DNA of 64,000 bases, from the NCBI GenBank assembly GCA_010672785.1, contig JAAHFX010000006.1, forward strand, positions 61,573 to 125,572, read 5' to 3'. Source of the stretch: Sphaerospermopsis sp. SIO1G1 (lineage in GTDB: Bacteria > Cyanobacteriota > Cyanobacteriia > Cyanobacteriales > Nostocaceae). The translations under genes and the position numbers were made by a program. Numbering within the stretch: the first letter of the stretch is position 1; each line of letters opens with the position of its first letter. The notes under the pieces are model-generated. The model was given only the letters and a program-made list of their open reading frames with translations, did no database searches and had not been told where the DNA came from. Positions 19,589 through 28,677 of this stretch are shown here, piece by piece.

Positions 19589-19999
19589 ATGATTAACGAA
19601 ACATCTCAAGTCCCTCATAAAATTATTGGTGTTGCTGTTATTTGGAATGACAAACAACAGATTTTAATTGATCGTCGTCTTCCTCAAGGCACAATGGCTA
19701 ATTTTTGGGAATTTCCAGGGGGGAAACTTGAACCAGGTGAGACAGTGGAGGAATGTATAAAAAGAGAAATTTTAGAAGAGTTGGGAATCACAATAGCTGT
19801 TGGTAAACATTTGATTACTATTGATCATACTTATCCCCATTTGCGTGTGACTTTAACTGTGCATCATTGTCAGCATTTAGATGGTATTCCTCAAGCAATT
19901 GAGTGTGCAGAAATTCGCTGGGTAAGTTTAGATGAATTGGATAATTTTGGTTTTCCAGAAGCAAATGTGGAAATTATTGCTGCTTTAAGAAATAGTTAG
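19589..19999 (+). CDS. mutT: Nudix hydrolase, MutT / 8-oxo-dGTP diphosphatase type
   Basis: 136 residues from MINETS; an upstream in-frame ATG at 19556 would add eleven hydrophobic residues that lie next to the MITE and is less likely. VAVIWNDKQQILIDRRLPQG leads into the Nudix box GGKLEPGETVEECIKREILEELGI (given here as GGKLEPGE then REILEELGI), complete with all metal-binding glutamates. EFPGGK and the C-terminal EIRWVSLDELDNFGFPEAN are typical of MutT proper, which removes oxidised dGTP from the nucleotide pool. The gene ends at a strong terminator. Substrate is inferred from the family. Confidence 0.88.
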   Translation: MINETSQVPHKIIGVAVIWNDKQQILIDRRLPQGTMANFWEFPGGKLEPGETVEECIKREILEELGITIAVGKHLITIDHTYPHLRVTLTVHHCQHLDGIPQAIECAEIRWVSLDELDNFGFPEANVEIIAALRNS

Positions 20000-20019
20000 G
20001 ATTTAAGTACTTATAAACC

Positions 20020-20074
20020 CAGGGAATGAATTCCCTGTCTGATAGTTAAAGTCGGTTAAAACCGACTATTTTTT
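20020..20074 (+). terminator. intrinsic terminator of the Nudix gene
   Basis: Two hairpins: CAGGGAAT/ATTCCCTG (20020-20037) and AGTCGGTT-AA-AACCGACT (20050-20067). The second is followed by ATTTTTTAATTTT. This is the clearest intrinsic terminator on the plus strand in the window. Confidence 0.85.
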
Positions 20075-20103
20075 AATTTTATTCTCAGTCAAATCTAACT
20101 GAC

Positions 20104-20308
20104 TAAAAACTGATAACTGATAACTGATAACTGATAACTGATAACTGATACAGGACTCCTATTTGAGTTTTGAATAAAATTAGGTATTGTCGGGTGTGTG
20201 AGAACGGAGTTCATAACGCAACATTATCCAGTGTTTAGTGGGTTAAGTTATCACTTTAGCGAAGCCATTCTCAAAGGGATTTACACACCCTATGTGTCTC
20301 TTCAATAA
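20104..20308. repeat. STRR (unit AACTGAT) and spacer
   Basis: AAACTGATAACTGAT... with about six 7-base units to 20150, then about 150 bases of unique sequence containing 'caggactcctatttgagttttgaataaaa', a block also seen inverted near 33270-33296. Confidence 0.75.
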
Positions 20309-20779
20309 TCAAATATTATCCCTATATTCTTCAATACTTTCAATAATTTCTGGTTGAAATTGATGGTTTTCATCTAATGAAAAACTATTGATTTCACCTG
20401 CTTTGCTATTTTCTACTGTCACAATCATATAAGAATATTCTGGCCAAGCATAAATTCTATCCCATTCTGAAGGTGTAGCGGGATAATTTGGATGGGAATG
20501 AAAAATACCAATGATGTTTAAATTGCGATCTCTGGCGAATTTTTGGGTTTGTAACATGACTTGAGGAGCGATCGCATATCTTCTGTTTTTACTATGGGTT
20601 TCTGTAGTAAAGGTTTGTGCTTCTGTGTTCCAGACATTTTCTGTGGGAATAATTTCTATGACTTTTTTAATGTTGTTGTTGATATGTCCTAAAATTAATC
20701 CACAGCATTCTTCTGGGTAGGTTTTTTGGGCGTGATTTTTAATAATTTTTAGGTGATTTTGTGTAAGTTGGATTTTCAT
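20309..20779 (-). CDS. JAB1/MPN (JAMM) metalloprotease-family protein
   Basis: 156 residues from MKIQLT. The open frame continues 50 codons upstream, but that part is the translation of MITE copy E and its flank, so the internal ATG at 20779 is chosen. EECCGLILGH supplies the JAMM glutamate and HSHPNYPATPSEWD matches H-x-H-x7-S-x2-D exactly, so the zinc site is complete. Bacterial relatives cleave C-terminal extensions of sulfur-carrier proteins (Mec type) or act in cysteine synthesis. No sulfur-carrier or cysM gene is next to it. Cytoplasmic by sequence. Confidence 0.9.
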   Translation of the reverse strand: MKIQLTQNHLKIIKNHAQKTYPEECCGLILGHINNNIKKVIEIIPTENVWNTEAQTFTTETHSKNRRYAIAPQVMLQTQKFARDRNLNIIGIFHSHPNYPATPSEWDRIYAWPEYSYMIVTVENSKAGEINSFSLDENHQFQPEIIESIEEYRDNI

Positions 20780-20866
20780 GATTGGGAAAATGTAGATGCA
20801 AATTATGAGAATGAATAACCTACAGATATCCAGAATTGTTAGAGAGATAAATAATTTGTTGTTAAT

Positions 20867-20957
20867 AAGACTTACGCATTTTAACAAGATGTTGGAGTTT
20901 GAGATTGCTTCCTTTCGTCGCAATGACAATATTTGGAATAAGTTTTGCGTAAGTCTT
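20867..20957. mobile_element. MITE-like element, copy E
   Basis: AAGACTTACGCA left, TGCGTAAGTCTT right: both ends carry the same change, keeping the inverted repeat perfect. The interior matches copies B and G. It ends two bases from the stop codon of the carbonic anhydrase gene. Confidence 0.82.
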
Positions 20958-20959
20958 GG

Positions 20960-21694
20960 TTAATTTAAAAATTCAACTCTTCCAGTTTCTATATCGTAAA
21001 AAGCACCCATAATTTTTAATCTACCACTAATAACCAGTTGATTTAAAATCTGGGAGTTTTTCATTAATCTTGTAGCTTGATATTGAATGTTTTCAAAAAT
21101 TGCATTGTCAAGGATTTCAACTCCATTATTTGTTAACTGGTTTTGCCTTAATGCTGGTTTAATATTATCCACTACAAAATTAATTCTACCAGGAACAGGT
21201 TCATCATTAACAGTTGCTGCTACGGCACCACATTTTTTATGACCTAAAACTATAATTAATTGTGTTCCTAAAGCGGTGGTGGTATATTCTAAACTACCTA
21301 TGGCCATATTACTAGCAATATTACCAGCTACTCGCACTACAAATAAATCTCCAAGTCCTTGGTCAAAAATCATTTCCGGTGGTACACGAGAATCTGCACA
21401 TCCTAATATTGCTGCAAACGGATATTGTGCTTTGGAAACAGTTCGTAAGCGACTTTTTCTTTGGTTAGGGTATTGACGATTTTGATTATAAAATCTTCTA
21501 TTTCCCTGTTGTAATTTAATTAATGACTCCTCTGCACTGACTGGGTTAGGGTTAGGATTTTTCTCTAGTATTTTTATTTGTTGTCTGTCAAGAATTAAAT
21601 CATTACAAGCTGTGAGACTACTAATACTTAATGTAGTTAAACCGGAGATTTGTAAAAATTTACGCCGACCTATAAAACCGTTAATCCTACTCAT
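20960..21694 (-). CDS. ecaB: beta-class carbonic anhydrase with twin-arginine signal (EcaB-like)
   Basis: 244 residues from MSRING; upstream in-frame codons to 21736 lack similarity. GRRKFLQISGLTTLSISSLTAC is a Tat signal with RRKFL and a lipobox-like LTAC, so the enzyme is exported and may be lipid-anchored. The catalytic domain has AILGCADSRVPPEMIFDQGLGD with the first Cys and the Asp-Arg pair, and LGHKKCGAV with the zinc His and second Cys, so the active site is complete. It interconverts CO2 and bicarbonate in the periplasm and may help limit carbon loss. EcaB is named from the cyanobacterial external beta-type enzyme; the export signal is the main support. Confidence 0.88.
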   Translation of the reverse strand: MSRINGFIGRRKFLQISGLTTLSISSLTACNDLILDRQQIKILEKNPNPNPVSAEESLIKLQQGNRRFYNQNRQYPNQRKSRLRTVSKAQYPFAAILGCADSRVPPEMIFDQGLGDLFVVRVAGNIASNMAIGSLEYTTTALGTQLIIVLGHKKCGAVAATVNDEPVPGRINFVVDNIKPALRQNQLTNNGVEILDNAIFENIQYQATRLMKNSQILNQLVISGRLKIMGAFYDIETGRVEFLN

Positions 21695-21968
21695 AATTTT
21701 ACGATAATCTTTAATTATTTTCCATAAAGATATCAAGATTAATTAAATGAATATAGTACAGTAATACACGATTTCATAAATATTTAATATTTTACTGGAA
21801 TAAAAAATTGCGATCGCACATAAGTAACATGATGTCTGTATGTTTGTGTAACGTAAACTCAACTTTGGTAATTTTTTTACCAAGTTAAGCTTTGTTAAAT
21901 GAAAATAAAAAGTAAAAAAACTAACTAAATAAAACTTTTTTAAAAACTATTTACTTTCTTAAGTCATT

Positions 21969-22090
21969 AGGACTTACGCAACAGGCATATTTCTCTGTTT
22001 GTAGTAAGCGATTTATCGCTTATTTTTGGCACTAAAGTGCCTACTACAGACTGAAATTTAGACTTTCCGTGTGACACTTGCGTAAGTCCT
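21969..22090. mobile_element. MITE-like element, copy F, third interior type
   Basis: 122 bases, AGGACTTACGCA at the left and TTGCGTAAGTCCT at the right. The interior differs from the others and contains GGCACTAAAGTGCC, a perfect 14-base palindrome, and 'gtagtaagcgatttatcgct'. Confidence 0.82.
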
Positions 22091-22358
22091 AGTCATGTTA
22101 CAAAAACTGATGTAAATATAATTTAATTTACTTTAAGGCTATATATATGTAATATAGATTACTAATAAGTTATATACTCAAGTATATGTATTGGCACTAA
22201 AGTGCCTACTACAGACTGAAATTTAGACTTTCCGTGTGACACTTGCGTAAGTCCTAGTCATGTTACAAACACTGATGTAAATATAATTTAATTTACTTTA
22301 AGGCTATATATTTATGTAATATAGACTACTAATAAGTTATATACTCAAGTATATGTAT
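22028..22358. repeat. tandem duplication, period 165 bases
   Basis: The segment starting GGCACTAAAGTGCC at 22028 is repeated from 22193 with only a few changes (for example CAAAAACTGATG versus CAAACACTGATG). Each copy includes the right half of MITE copy F and about 100 bases of AT-rich flank, so the duplication happened after the insertion. Confidence 0.93.
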
Positions 22359-22550
22359 ATGTACTTTTATAACAAAATTCAGTAATCATAAAATTCATAC
22401 AGTATAAAAGTTAAGTAAAGCAGTTCAAATTATTATGCTACATAAAACTGCAAAGTCTCTGTTTAGTACGGCTCTGTGAATATTAATAGTAGGCTTAATA
22501 TTTAACTGCTAGGAACTAAGTCAACCAAAAATAATTAAACAATACTCAGC

Positions 22551-23015
22551 ATGAAATCAATAAACAAACTTTTCAATCCAGTTAAGATACTTGTCTTGAC
22601 CTTTGCATTTGTTATCTGTTCTTTTTGCTCAACAGCAATGGCCTTTCAAGCAGAAACTTGCATAAAAGAAGGTACTATCATTGAAAATGGAAGTTTTTCT
22701 GTGACTACTGATGGTGATAGTCCTGCTTTTACAGTCCGTTCAGCCATCGTTTCTTTACCTAAAGGTGTGACTGGAAACATAGAGGACATTAAGATTTTTG
22801 GACCTGATAAAAAACTAGAATTTGGTTGTGGTTCACCAGAATATCCAATCAAAGTAGAAAATGGTACTAACTTAATTAAATCTTGTGGTGGTCCTGCTGT
22901 TTTACAAGCTGGAGAAACAATATACCAAGCTAAAGGAAATAAATTTGGCCCATTGAGAAAAAAAGGAACAGAAATTCCATTTGGCATTAAACTCTGCGAC
23001 AGTTTTGCTGAATAG
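22551..23015 (+). CDS. exported protein of unknown function
   Basis: 154 residues. A clear signal peptide (KILVLTFAFVICSFCSTAMA) ends with an AMA-type cleavage site near residue 32. The mature part is beta-rich with four cysteines (ETCIKEG, EFGCGSPEYP, KSCGGPA, KLCDSF) that could form two disulfides. I recognise no family. It is the first of three plus-strand genes, separated from the next by MITE copy G, so co-transcription is possible but not shown. Codon use and composition look normal for the window. Confidence 0.72.
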   Translation: MKSINKLFNPVKILVLTFAFVICSFCSTAMAFQAETCIKEGTIIENGSFSVTTDGDSPAFTVRSAIVSLPKGVTGNIEDIKIFGPDKKLEFGCGSPEYPIKVENGTNLIKSCGGPAVLQAGETIYQAKGNKFGPLRKKGTEIPFGIKLCDSFAE

Positions 23016-23029
23016 AAATTAATTTAACC

Positions 23030-23120
23030 AGGACTTACGCAAAACTTACTTCAAATACTGTCATTGCGACGTAAGGAAGCAATCTCCAATCCAGATTTTT
23101 CGTAAAAATGCGTAAGTCCT
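23030..23120. mobile_element. MITE-like element, copy G
   Basis: AGGACTTACGCA / TGCGTAAGTCCT, 91 bases, 14 bases after the stop of the secreted protein gene. Interior is that of copies B and E, in inverted orientation. Confidence 0.85.
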
Positions 23121-23197
23121 ATTAACTCAAGACATCAGACAGGGAAGTTTTCTGACCCTGTCTAACAATTTTATATTTTCAAAGGAATGAATAAAAG

Positions 23198-24103
23198 ATG
23201 TCTGATATTAATACAAGCACTGATGAAAAGATTTTTAGTGCTAATTTCATTGTAATTGCTATCTGTTTTGCGATCGCACTATTCGGCTTTGGTTATGTTT
23301 TAGTCAAGTTACCAGAAATCACACCAGCACAGATAAGTCTCTATAAAAAAGGAATTTGTATTACAGGTGTCTGGAAATATTCTTTAATTGTTACTCATGT
23401 TCTAACTTTTTTTCTCATTCCTTTAGCAATGAGAATTTTTTACCAAGCATTAAATAATTTAAAGTATAGTCTATCAACTGTTTTTGCATCCCAATTAGGA
23501 CTGGCATTTATTATGGTAGCTATTGCTTCGGAAATTGGTTGGCACGTAACTCAATGTTGGTATTATCAGAATGATTTTACCATGCTGAATTTCATGTTTT
23601 ACTTTTTCTTAATTTCTGCCTTTGCTCTATGGGCAGATGGTTTAAGTAAAGAGGATAATACAGTAACCAGGATAATTAATATCATTTTTGCTCTGGGATT
23701 ATTAGCTGTTTGTATTTTGTATCCTATTGGTTATAAAATGCAGCAACCACCTCATAGTCTAGAAGATGCTAACGTTTTTAAAGTACCAATTTATATTCTT
23801 TTAACTGTAGTTTTTGCAGTCTTAACTTATCGAGGATATAGACTCATTCAAAGTTGGAAAATCATTTTATTTCCTATATTTTCAGTAGGAGTAAATTTGT
23901 CATTTGTCTTTCTTTTAGATAAATTTGGAGGTACTCCTGAACATCCTCAATTTGTGTATAATGCTTTATTTCATATTCTCCATGATTTCGGTGGTACACA
24001 AGCTGGAGTGGCAATTTTCGCTTGGTTAGTTTATGAGAAAGGAATACTAAACGTAAAATCAAGTGATGAAGCTAAATCTGAAGTAATTGAGTTGAAAACA
24101 TAA
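23198..24103 (+). CDS. multi-pass membrane protein of unknown function
   Basis: 301 residues with about seven or eight hydrophobic segments (for example FIVIAICFAIALFGFGYVLV, SLIVTHVLTFFLIPLAM, FMFYFFLISAFALWA, IYILLTVVFAVLTYRGY). Histidines lie near membrane edges (SEIGWHVTQCWYY, FHILHDFGGTQAG), a pattern seen in haem- or metal-binding membrane proteins and ceramidase-like hydrolases, but I cannot assign a family. AAAGGAATG lies upstream of the ATG. It is 70 bases from the membrane-lipase gene on the same strand and likely works with it. Confidence 0.75.
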   Translation: MSDINTSTDEKIFSANFIVIAICFAIALFGFGYVLVKLPEITPAQISLYKKGICITGVWKYSLIVTHVLTFFLIPLAMRIFYQALNNLKYSLSTVFASQLGLAFIMVAIASEIGWHVTQCWYYQNDFTMLNFMFYFFLISAFALWADGLSKEDNTVTRIINIIFALGLLAVCILYPIGYKMQQPPHSLEDANVFKVPIYILLTVVFAVLTYRGYRLIQSWKIILFPIFSVGVNLSFVFLLDKFGGTPEHPQFVYNALFHILHDFGGTQAGVAIFAWLVYEKGILNVKSSDEAKSEVIELKT

Positions 24104-24173
24104 GGAGTTATATCATATTTGGGAAAATACTTATGAAGTCATAAATTACTGAAAATAATTAATGAGGTAAAAA

Positions 24174-26183
24174 ATGAATTTTGCTTTAGAAATATTTTAT
24201 CCTGTTGGACATTTGATCCTAGCAATTATTGAATTAATAATTTTAAGCTTTGCATATCCTTTTTTTCGTTTATCTAATAATTGGGCAATGCTCGTCTTAC
24301 CCATTGTCTTAATTAGCATAATTTATGATAATTTAATCCTCTGGAGTGGAAATTTTATTGGCCAAGGAGCATTACTAGAAAATCTCTCACAACTGCGGTA
24401 TTTAGTACACTACTTGGTTATCCCTTTATTTATCGTTGTTGCTATTGAATTAGCCTATCGTTCTGAGGCTAAGTGGGCTAATAAATTTATCAGATTTTCA
24501 TCTTGGTTACTAGCTTTTGGATTGGCAGGATTTGATGTTTTTAAAAATTTTATTGGACTAGAGTTAAAACCAGAAATCTTTGCCAATGTTCTACGCTATG
24601 TTTCCATAGAACCAACCATACCCATTATAACTATCATCATTAATATTTTTGTGCTGTTAGTGGGAATTGGGATTTGGGTAAGAACAAAAAATTGGCGTTG
24701 GTTATTTATTGGCTCTTTAATTAGTCTAATTGGTAATGCTTTACCTTCTGCTCAAGTAGGAACGCTTCCTGGAAGTGCATCTGAATGTTGTTTAGCTATC
24801 AGTTTATTATTAACACAATACAATTTTGAAGATGAATTAGAAGAATCAGAAACTGATTCCGAAGATATCGAAATTCCTGAAGGATGGCATCAGACAGAAT
24901 ATTCAGGCTATACAATATTCTGGAAAGAAGAAACAAACTATTTCATTTATCAAACTGGAAGTCATCGAGATGGAGACTTTGTTAGAATTTATGCTCCTAA
25001 ACAACCCTATGAAAACAATGGCAAATTAAAAGTTATTACATACTTGCATGGTTTTTCTCTTTGTTTACCCCAATTTTATGAAAAACATCTAGAAAAATTG
25101 GCCAATGAAGGTTTCTATGTATTTTTCCCTGACTATCAAAAGAGCAACTATCCAAACTTTCCTAAAGATAATGAATCTAGCCTAGATCAAATTACATCTG
25201 AAAAAACTACTCTCAAATATTGGGCTATTAATGATGTACTGTTATTAATGCAACTGATTTTGGGGCGAAGAGTGAAGAAAAGAGAAGGTAAACAATTAAC
25301 TAGAGAGGGTAAATTTAAAGCCTTGAGATTATCTTTAACTATATCATTATTGTTGCTAATAGCTAAGGTAATTTCTTGGTTTAATAAAGAATATGCTAAG
25401 AATTTAACTAGCATGATCATTACAGTTTTATATAGCTTAGTTGACAAACCAATAGAATGGCTTGGTTTTGCTGTGGATACTACGGCCACTGGCTGGGAAA
25501 AATTATGTGAACATAGGAAACAATCTCAAAACTTAGATTTATCTGCAAAAGAGATGGATTTTTATGTATTTGGTCATTCTTTAGGTGGACTTTTAGCTCT
25601 AAGTTGGACTTATTACTTACAACAATATCCAGATCCAAAACTGGAAAAATTTTACCCTCAGCAAATTATTACTGGTGATCCTGCTCCCAGCACTGCTTTA
25701 GGTATTCCTAAAATAGCACTATGGATTTTAGCTCTTTTTCGTTTTCCTTTTGCAACACAACCTCTACAAATTAAAAAAACAGGAAAAGAGTTAAATATTC
25801 CCGTTGGAATTTTACATGGAAATGATGATAAACTTGTTAAACCCACTGAATGGGTTAAACCTCCTCGAACCCAACAAAAAGGTGCATTTTTTGATATTGT
25901 TTCCACCCAAAAGAATATTTACTTTTCTTTATCTGGCGATCATAAAGATGATAAAGATTTAACTGCCAATCATAATCAGTCTGTTACCAATACCACTTAT
26001 TATGGAAATGGCTTCATGTCGAATTTTGGTGGAGTAAAACATGATCCTAATGCCTATAATTATGAATACATTTGGCCTGCATTAAAAGCAATAGTTAAAG
26101 ATGAAGCACGAGCCGATGAATTAAGTAATAAACATGGATTTGAACTTCATAGTTTTGATGTAGTAGATGAACCATTGCGTTAA
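24174..26183 (+). CDS. membrane protein with C-terminal lipase-like alpha/beta hydrolase domain
   Basis: 669 residues. Residues 1 to about 215 hold roughly seven membrane segments (LILAIIELIILSFAYPFF, MLVLPIVLISIIYDNLIL, LVIPLFIVVAIELAY and more). After an acidic linker (DELEESETDSEDIEIPE) the hydrolase starts near residue 240: VITYLHGFSLCLPQFYEKHL is the oxyanion strand, FYVFGHSLGGLLALSW has the nucleophile Ser near residue 468, GILHGNDDKLVKP gives an acid, and FSLSGDHKDDKD could give the His. A further hydrophobic stretch (LSLTISLLLLIAKVISWF) interrupts the hydrolase as a lid or anchor. The membrane-plus-lipase fusion is uncommon. Substrate unknown; lipid or ester is an inference. GAGG precedes the ATG. 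Confidence 0.8.
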   Translation: MNFALEIFYPVGHLILAIIELIILSFAYPFFRLSNNWAMLVLPIVLISIIYDNLILWSGNFIGQGALLENLSQLRYLVHYLVIPLFIVVAIELAYRSEAKWANKFIRFSSWLLAFGLAGFDVFKNFIGLELKPEIFANVLRYVSIEPTIPIITIIINIFVLLVGIGIWVRTKNWRWLFIGSLISLIGNALPSAQVGTLPGSASECCLAISLLLTQYNFEDELEESETDSEDIEIPEGWHQTEYSGYTIFWKEETNYFIYQTGSHRDGDFVRIYAPKQPYENNGKLKVITYLHGFSLCLPQFYEKHLEKLANEGFYVFFPDYQKSNYPNFPKDNESSLDQITSEKTTLKYWAINDVLLLMQLILGRRVKKREGKQLTREGKFKALRLSLTISLLLLIAKVISWFNKEYAKNLTSMIITVLYSLVDKPIEWLGFAVDTTATGWEKLCEHRKQSQNLDLSAKEMDFYVFGHSLGGLLALSWTYYLQQYPDPKLEKFYPQQIITGDPAPSTALGIPKIALWILALFRFPFATQPLQIKKTGKELNIPVGILHGNDDKLVKPTEWVKPPRTQQKGAFFDIVSTQKNIYFSLSGDHKDDKDLTANHNQSVTNTTYYGNGFMSNFGGVKHDPNAYNYEYIWPALKAIVKDEARADELSNKHGFELHSFDVVDEPLR

Positions 26184-26545
26184 TTACTTAACTCTAGGAT
26201 TAATAAATAAGTAAGTTAGTGTGAAAAACCAAACCATGTAACTAAAAGTAAATAAAGCTACAATTCTCTTTCCTCCCTACACCCTGCCTGATCCTAACGA
26301 CAATTTTTAACACCTACCTACTTAGTTAAATCTTGTGGGGTGGGCATCTTGCCCGCCAGACTTATACAAATTAAATGCACTACATCATTACCATTTCTTA
26401 ATGAAACTGGACTTAATTTTGTAAAATAAAGGTATGAAATTCAGATTCAGGGAACAGGGGAAATTTCATCTTAGTAAAAGGGGGCTTTAAAACCCGTTTT
26501 TTTGGTAAAATCAACATCCAATCCCAACATTGCATCTATTAGCCC
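26184..26545. repeat. intergenic region with a partial palindromic repeat element
   Basis: No gene seen. 26330-26400 contains 'tcttgtggggtgggcatcttg' and CCCGCC, a partial copy of the family with full copies at 40762, 58455 and 61160. 26476-26502 has GGGGGCTTTAAAACCCGTTTT, a weak hairpin. The last 40 bases precede ilvA. Confidence 0.65.
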
Positions 26546-28057
26546 ATGTATTGCGACTACTTAGTACAAATCCTCACTGCCCGTGTTTATGATGTAGCCC
26601 AAGAAACACCACTAGAATCTGCCCCCAATCTCTCCAAACGCATCAACAACCAACTTCTACTCAAGCGGGAGGATATGCAGTCAGTCTTCTCCTTTAAACT
26701 GCGGGGTGCGTATAACAAAATGGCCAACCTTCCCCCAGACTTGCTGAAACAAGGAGTAATTGCCTCCTCCGCTGGTAACCACGCCCAAGGTGTGGCTTTA
26801 GCCGCCAGTCGCCTGGGAACAAAAGCTATTATTGTTATGCCTGTCACCACTCCCCAAGTTAAAGTTAATGCAGTCAAAGCCAGGGGTGGAGAAGTAGTTT
26901 TACATGGAAATGCCTATGATGATGCTTATGGTTACGCCCGGAAATTAGAAGCAGAAAAGGGGTTAACCTTCATACATCCCTTTGATGATCCTCATGTCAT
27001 CGCTGGCCAGGGAACTATTGGGATGGAAATTTTACGTCAATATCAAAAACCTATTCATGCCATCTTTATTGCTATCGGTGGTGGTGGTTTAATTTCCGGT
27101 ATCGCTGCTTATGTCAAACGTTTACGTCCAGAAATTAAAATTATTGGTGTTGAACCGGTAGACTCCGACGCTATGAGTCAGTCTCTCAAAGCCGGTCAGC
27201 GAGTGCGTTTGCCCCAAGTAGGTTTGTTTGCGGATGGGGTAGCAGTGCGAGAAGTAGGGGAAGAAACTTTCCGTTTATGTCAAGAATATGTAGATGAAAT
27301 CATTGTAGTAGATACCGATGCTACTTGTGCAGCCATCAAAGATGTATTTGAAGATACCCGTTCTATTTTAGAACCTGCGGGGGCATTGGCTGTAGCTGGA
27401 GCTAAACTTTATGCAGAAAGAGAACAAATTGCCAATGAAACACTAATTTCCGTAGCTTGTGGTGCTAATATGAATTTTGACCGCTTGCGGTTTGTAGCGG
27501 AAAGGGCTGAATTTGGGGAACGGCGCGAGGCTATATTTGCAGTGAATATTCCTGAAAAACCAGGAAGTCTGCGTCAATTTTGTGAATGTTTAGGAGACAG
27601 AAACCTCACAGAATTTAACTATCGTATTGCAGATACACAAGAAGCACATATTTTTGTCGGTGTCCAAATCGGAAACCGTGCAGATGCTGTCAGCATAGTA
27701 GAAAAGTTTGAAGCAAACGGTTTAAAAACAATTGATTTAACCGATGATGAACTCACAAAATTACATTTACGCCACATGGTAGGAGGACATTCCCAACTTG
27801 CTGATCATGAACTATTATATCGGTTTGAATTTCCTGAACATCCTGGTGCTTTGATGAAATTTGTTGGTTCAATGTCTCCTGATTGGAATATTAGTTTATT
27901 TCATTATCGCAACAATGGTGCGGATTATGGGCGAATTGTGGTAGGAATACAAGTACCACCTGATGAAATGAATGAATGGCAAAAGTTTCTGAATTCTTTG
28001 GATTATCGTTATTGGGATGAAAGTCAAAATCCTGCTTATAAGTTGTTTGTAGGTTAA
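26546..28057 (+). CDS. ilvA: threonine ammonia-lyase, biosynthetic (threonine deaminase)
   Basis: 503 residues, full length. The PLP domain has VFSFKLRGAYNKM with the Schiff-base lysine near residue 51, SAGNHAQGVALAA and the phosphate-binding GGGGLISG. From about residue 325 two ACT-like regulatory domains follow (EKPGSLRQFCECLGDRNLTEF, and FEFPEHPGALMKFVGSM), as in isoleucine-inhibited biosynthetic enzymes. It makes 2-oxobutanoate from threonine, the first step of isoleucine synthesis. The start MYCDYLVQILTARVYDVA matches the family N-terminus. Monocistronic; a converging minus-strand gene begins its 3' end 70 bases away. Confidence 0.95.
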   Translation: MYCDYLVQILTARVYDVAQETPLESAPNLSKRINNQLLLKREDMQSVFSFKLRGAYNKMANLPPDLLKQGVIASSAGNHAQGVALAASRLGTKAIIVMPVTTPQVKVNAVKARGGEVVLHGNAYDDAYGYARKLEAEKGLTFIHPFDDPHVIAGQGTIGMEILRQYQKPIHAIFIAIGGGGLISGIAAYVKRLRPEIKIIGVEPVDSDAMSQSLKAGQRVRLPQVGLFADGVAVREVGEETFRLCQEYVDEIIVVDTDATCAAIKDVFEDTRSILEPAGALAVAGAKLYAEREQIANETLISVACGANMNFDRLRFVAERAEFGERREAIFAVNIPEKPGSLRQFCECLGDRNLTEFNYRIADTQEAHIFVGVQIGNRADAVSIVEKFEANGLKTIDLTDDELTKLHLRHMVGGHSQLADHELLYRFEFPEHPGALMKFVGSMSPDWNISLFHYRNNGADYGRIVVGIQVPPDEMNEWQKFLNSLDYRYWDESQNPAYKLFVG

Positions 28058-28127
28058 AATTGATTTAGCTCAACTAGAGCCACAGGGAAAGTAGAAAAAT
28101 TAGGTTTTGAAGTTGTTAATTGTGGCT

Positions 28128-28532
28128 TTATTTTTTGGGTTTATCTTTTACATTCCATATCAATTTTAATCCTAGCCATGTTAACATACTACCTAAAAAA
28201 TAATAGGGAAAGTCTGCCCAATTAAATACGTTTCCTAATACCATTTTTCCCCACCAAAATGAACGTAAATAATCTAGGAAAGGAGTTTTCCATAGTTGCA
28301 AAAATTCTATTAAACAAGTAATTGTTAATACCCACAGGGGAATTTTCCAGATTGTGCGATGAGTGGGAATAATTAGGAAGGTTAGTAAACACCAAAACAT
28401 GACATAAAAAATACCTCCTAATTCTTGGTTTAACCAAGGAACTGTATAACGATATTTGTTGTATAAAAGTCCAATTATCAAAGTTATTACTAAGGCGATC
28501 AAAGTACGGAAACGAATAATTTTTAGTGACAT
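28128..28532 (-). CDS. DUF2809 family membrane protein
   Basis: 134 residues with four hydrophobic segments: LIALVITLIIGLLYN, IFYVMFWCLLTFLII, IPLWVLTITCLIEFLQLW and FLGSMLTWLGLKLIW. The order RFRTLIALVITLIIG, YTVPWLNQELGGIFYVMFW and CLIEFLQLWKTPFLDYLRS matches DUF2809, a small integral membrane family of unknown role (VanZ-like arrangement). Start ATG is followed by a lysine/arginine-rich end expected to stay in the cytoplasm. Convergent with ilvA. Confidence 0.85.
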   Translation of the reverse strand: MSLKIIRFRTLIALVITLIIGLLYNKYRYTVPWLNQELGGIFYVMFWCLLTFLIIPTHRTIWKIPLWVLTITCLIEFLQLWKTPFLDYLRSFWWGKMVLGNVFNWADFPYYFLGSMLTWLGLKLIWNVKDKPKK

Positions 28533-28677
28533 TTTTTGACCAGAATGAGATACATTATTTTTTGGTGTTGCTGATTAAAGGTATGATTTTGTTTCACGCA
28601 GAGGCGCTCCAGGCGCAGAGAGTAAGAGCTTTATACCCTAGTTCAGCAAACCCTAATGACTGATTAAATTAAGATTT

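Larger units (their letters stand above)
21737..22550. other. intergenic region with a MITE and a tandem duplication
   Basis: 814 bases without a gene. It holds a HIP1 site near 21811, MITE copy F (21969-22090) and a 165-base tandem duplication (22028-22358). The last 190 bases are unique and should carry the promoter of the secreted protein gene. Confidence 0.75.

Noticed and set aside
20780..20929. An N-terminal extension of the JAMM protein by 50 codons
   Set aside because: The added codons lie in and beside MITE copy E, and the JAMM family starts at MKIQLT.
22646..22987. A 113-codon minus-strand frame opposite the exported four-Cys protein
   Set aside because: The plus-strand frame has a signal peptide and a sensible mature protein; the minus frame has neither.
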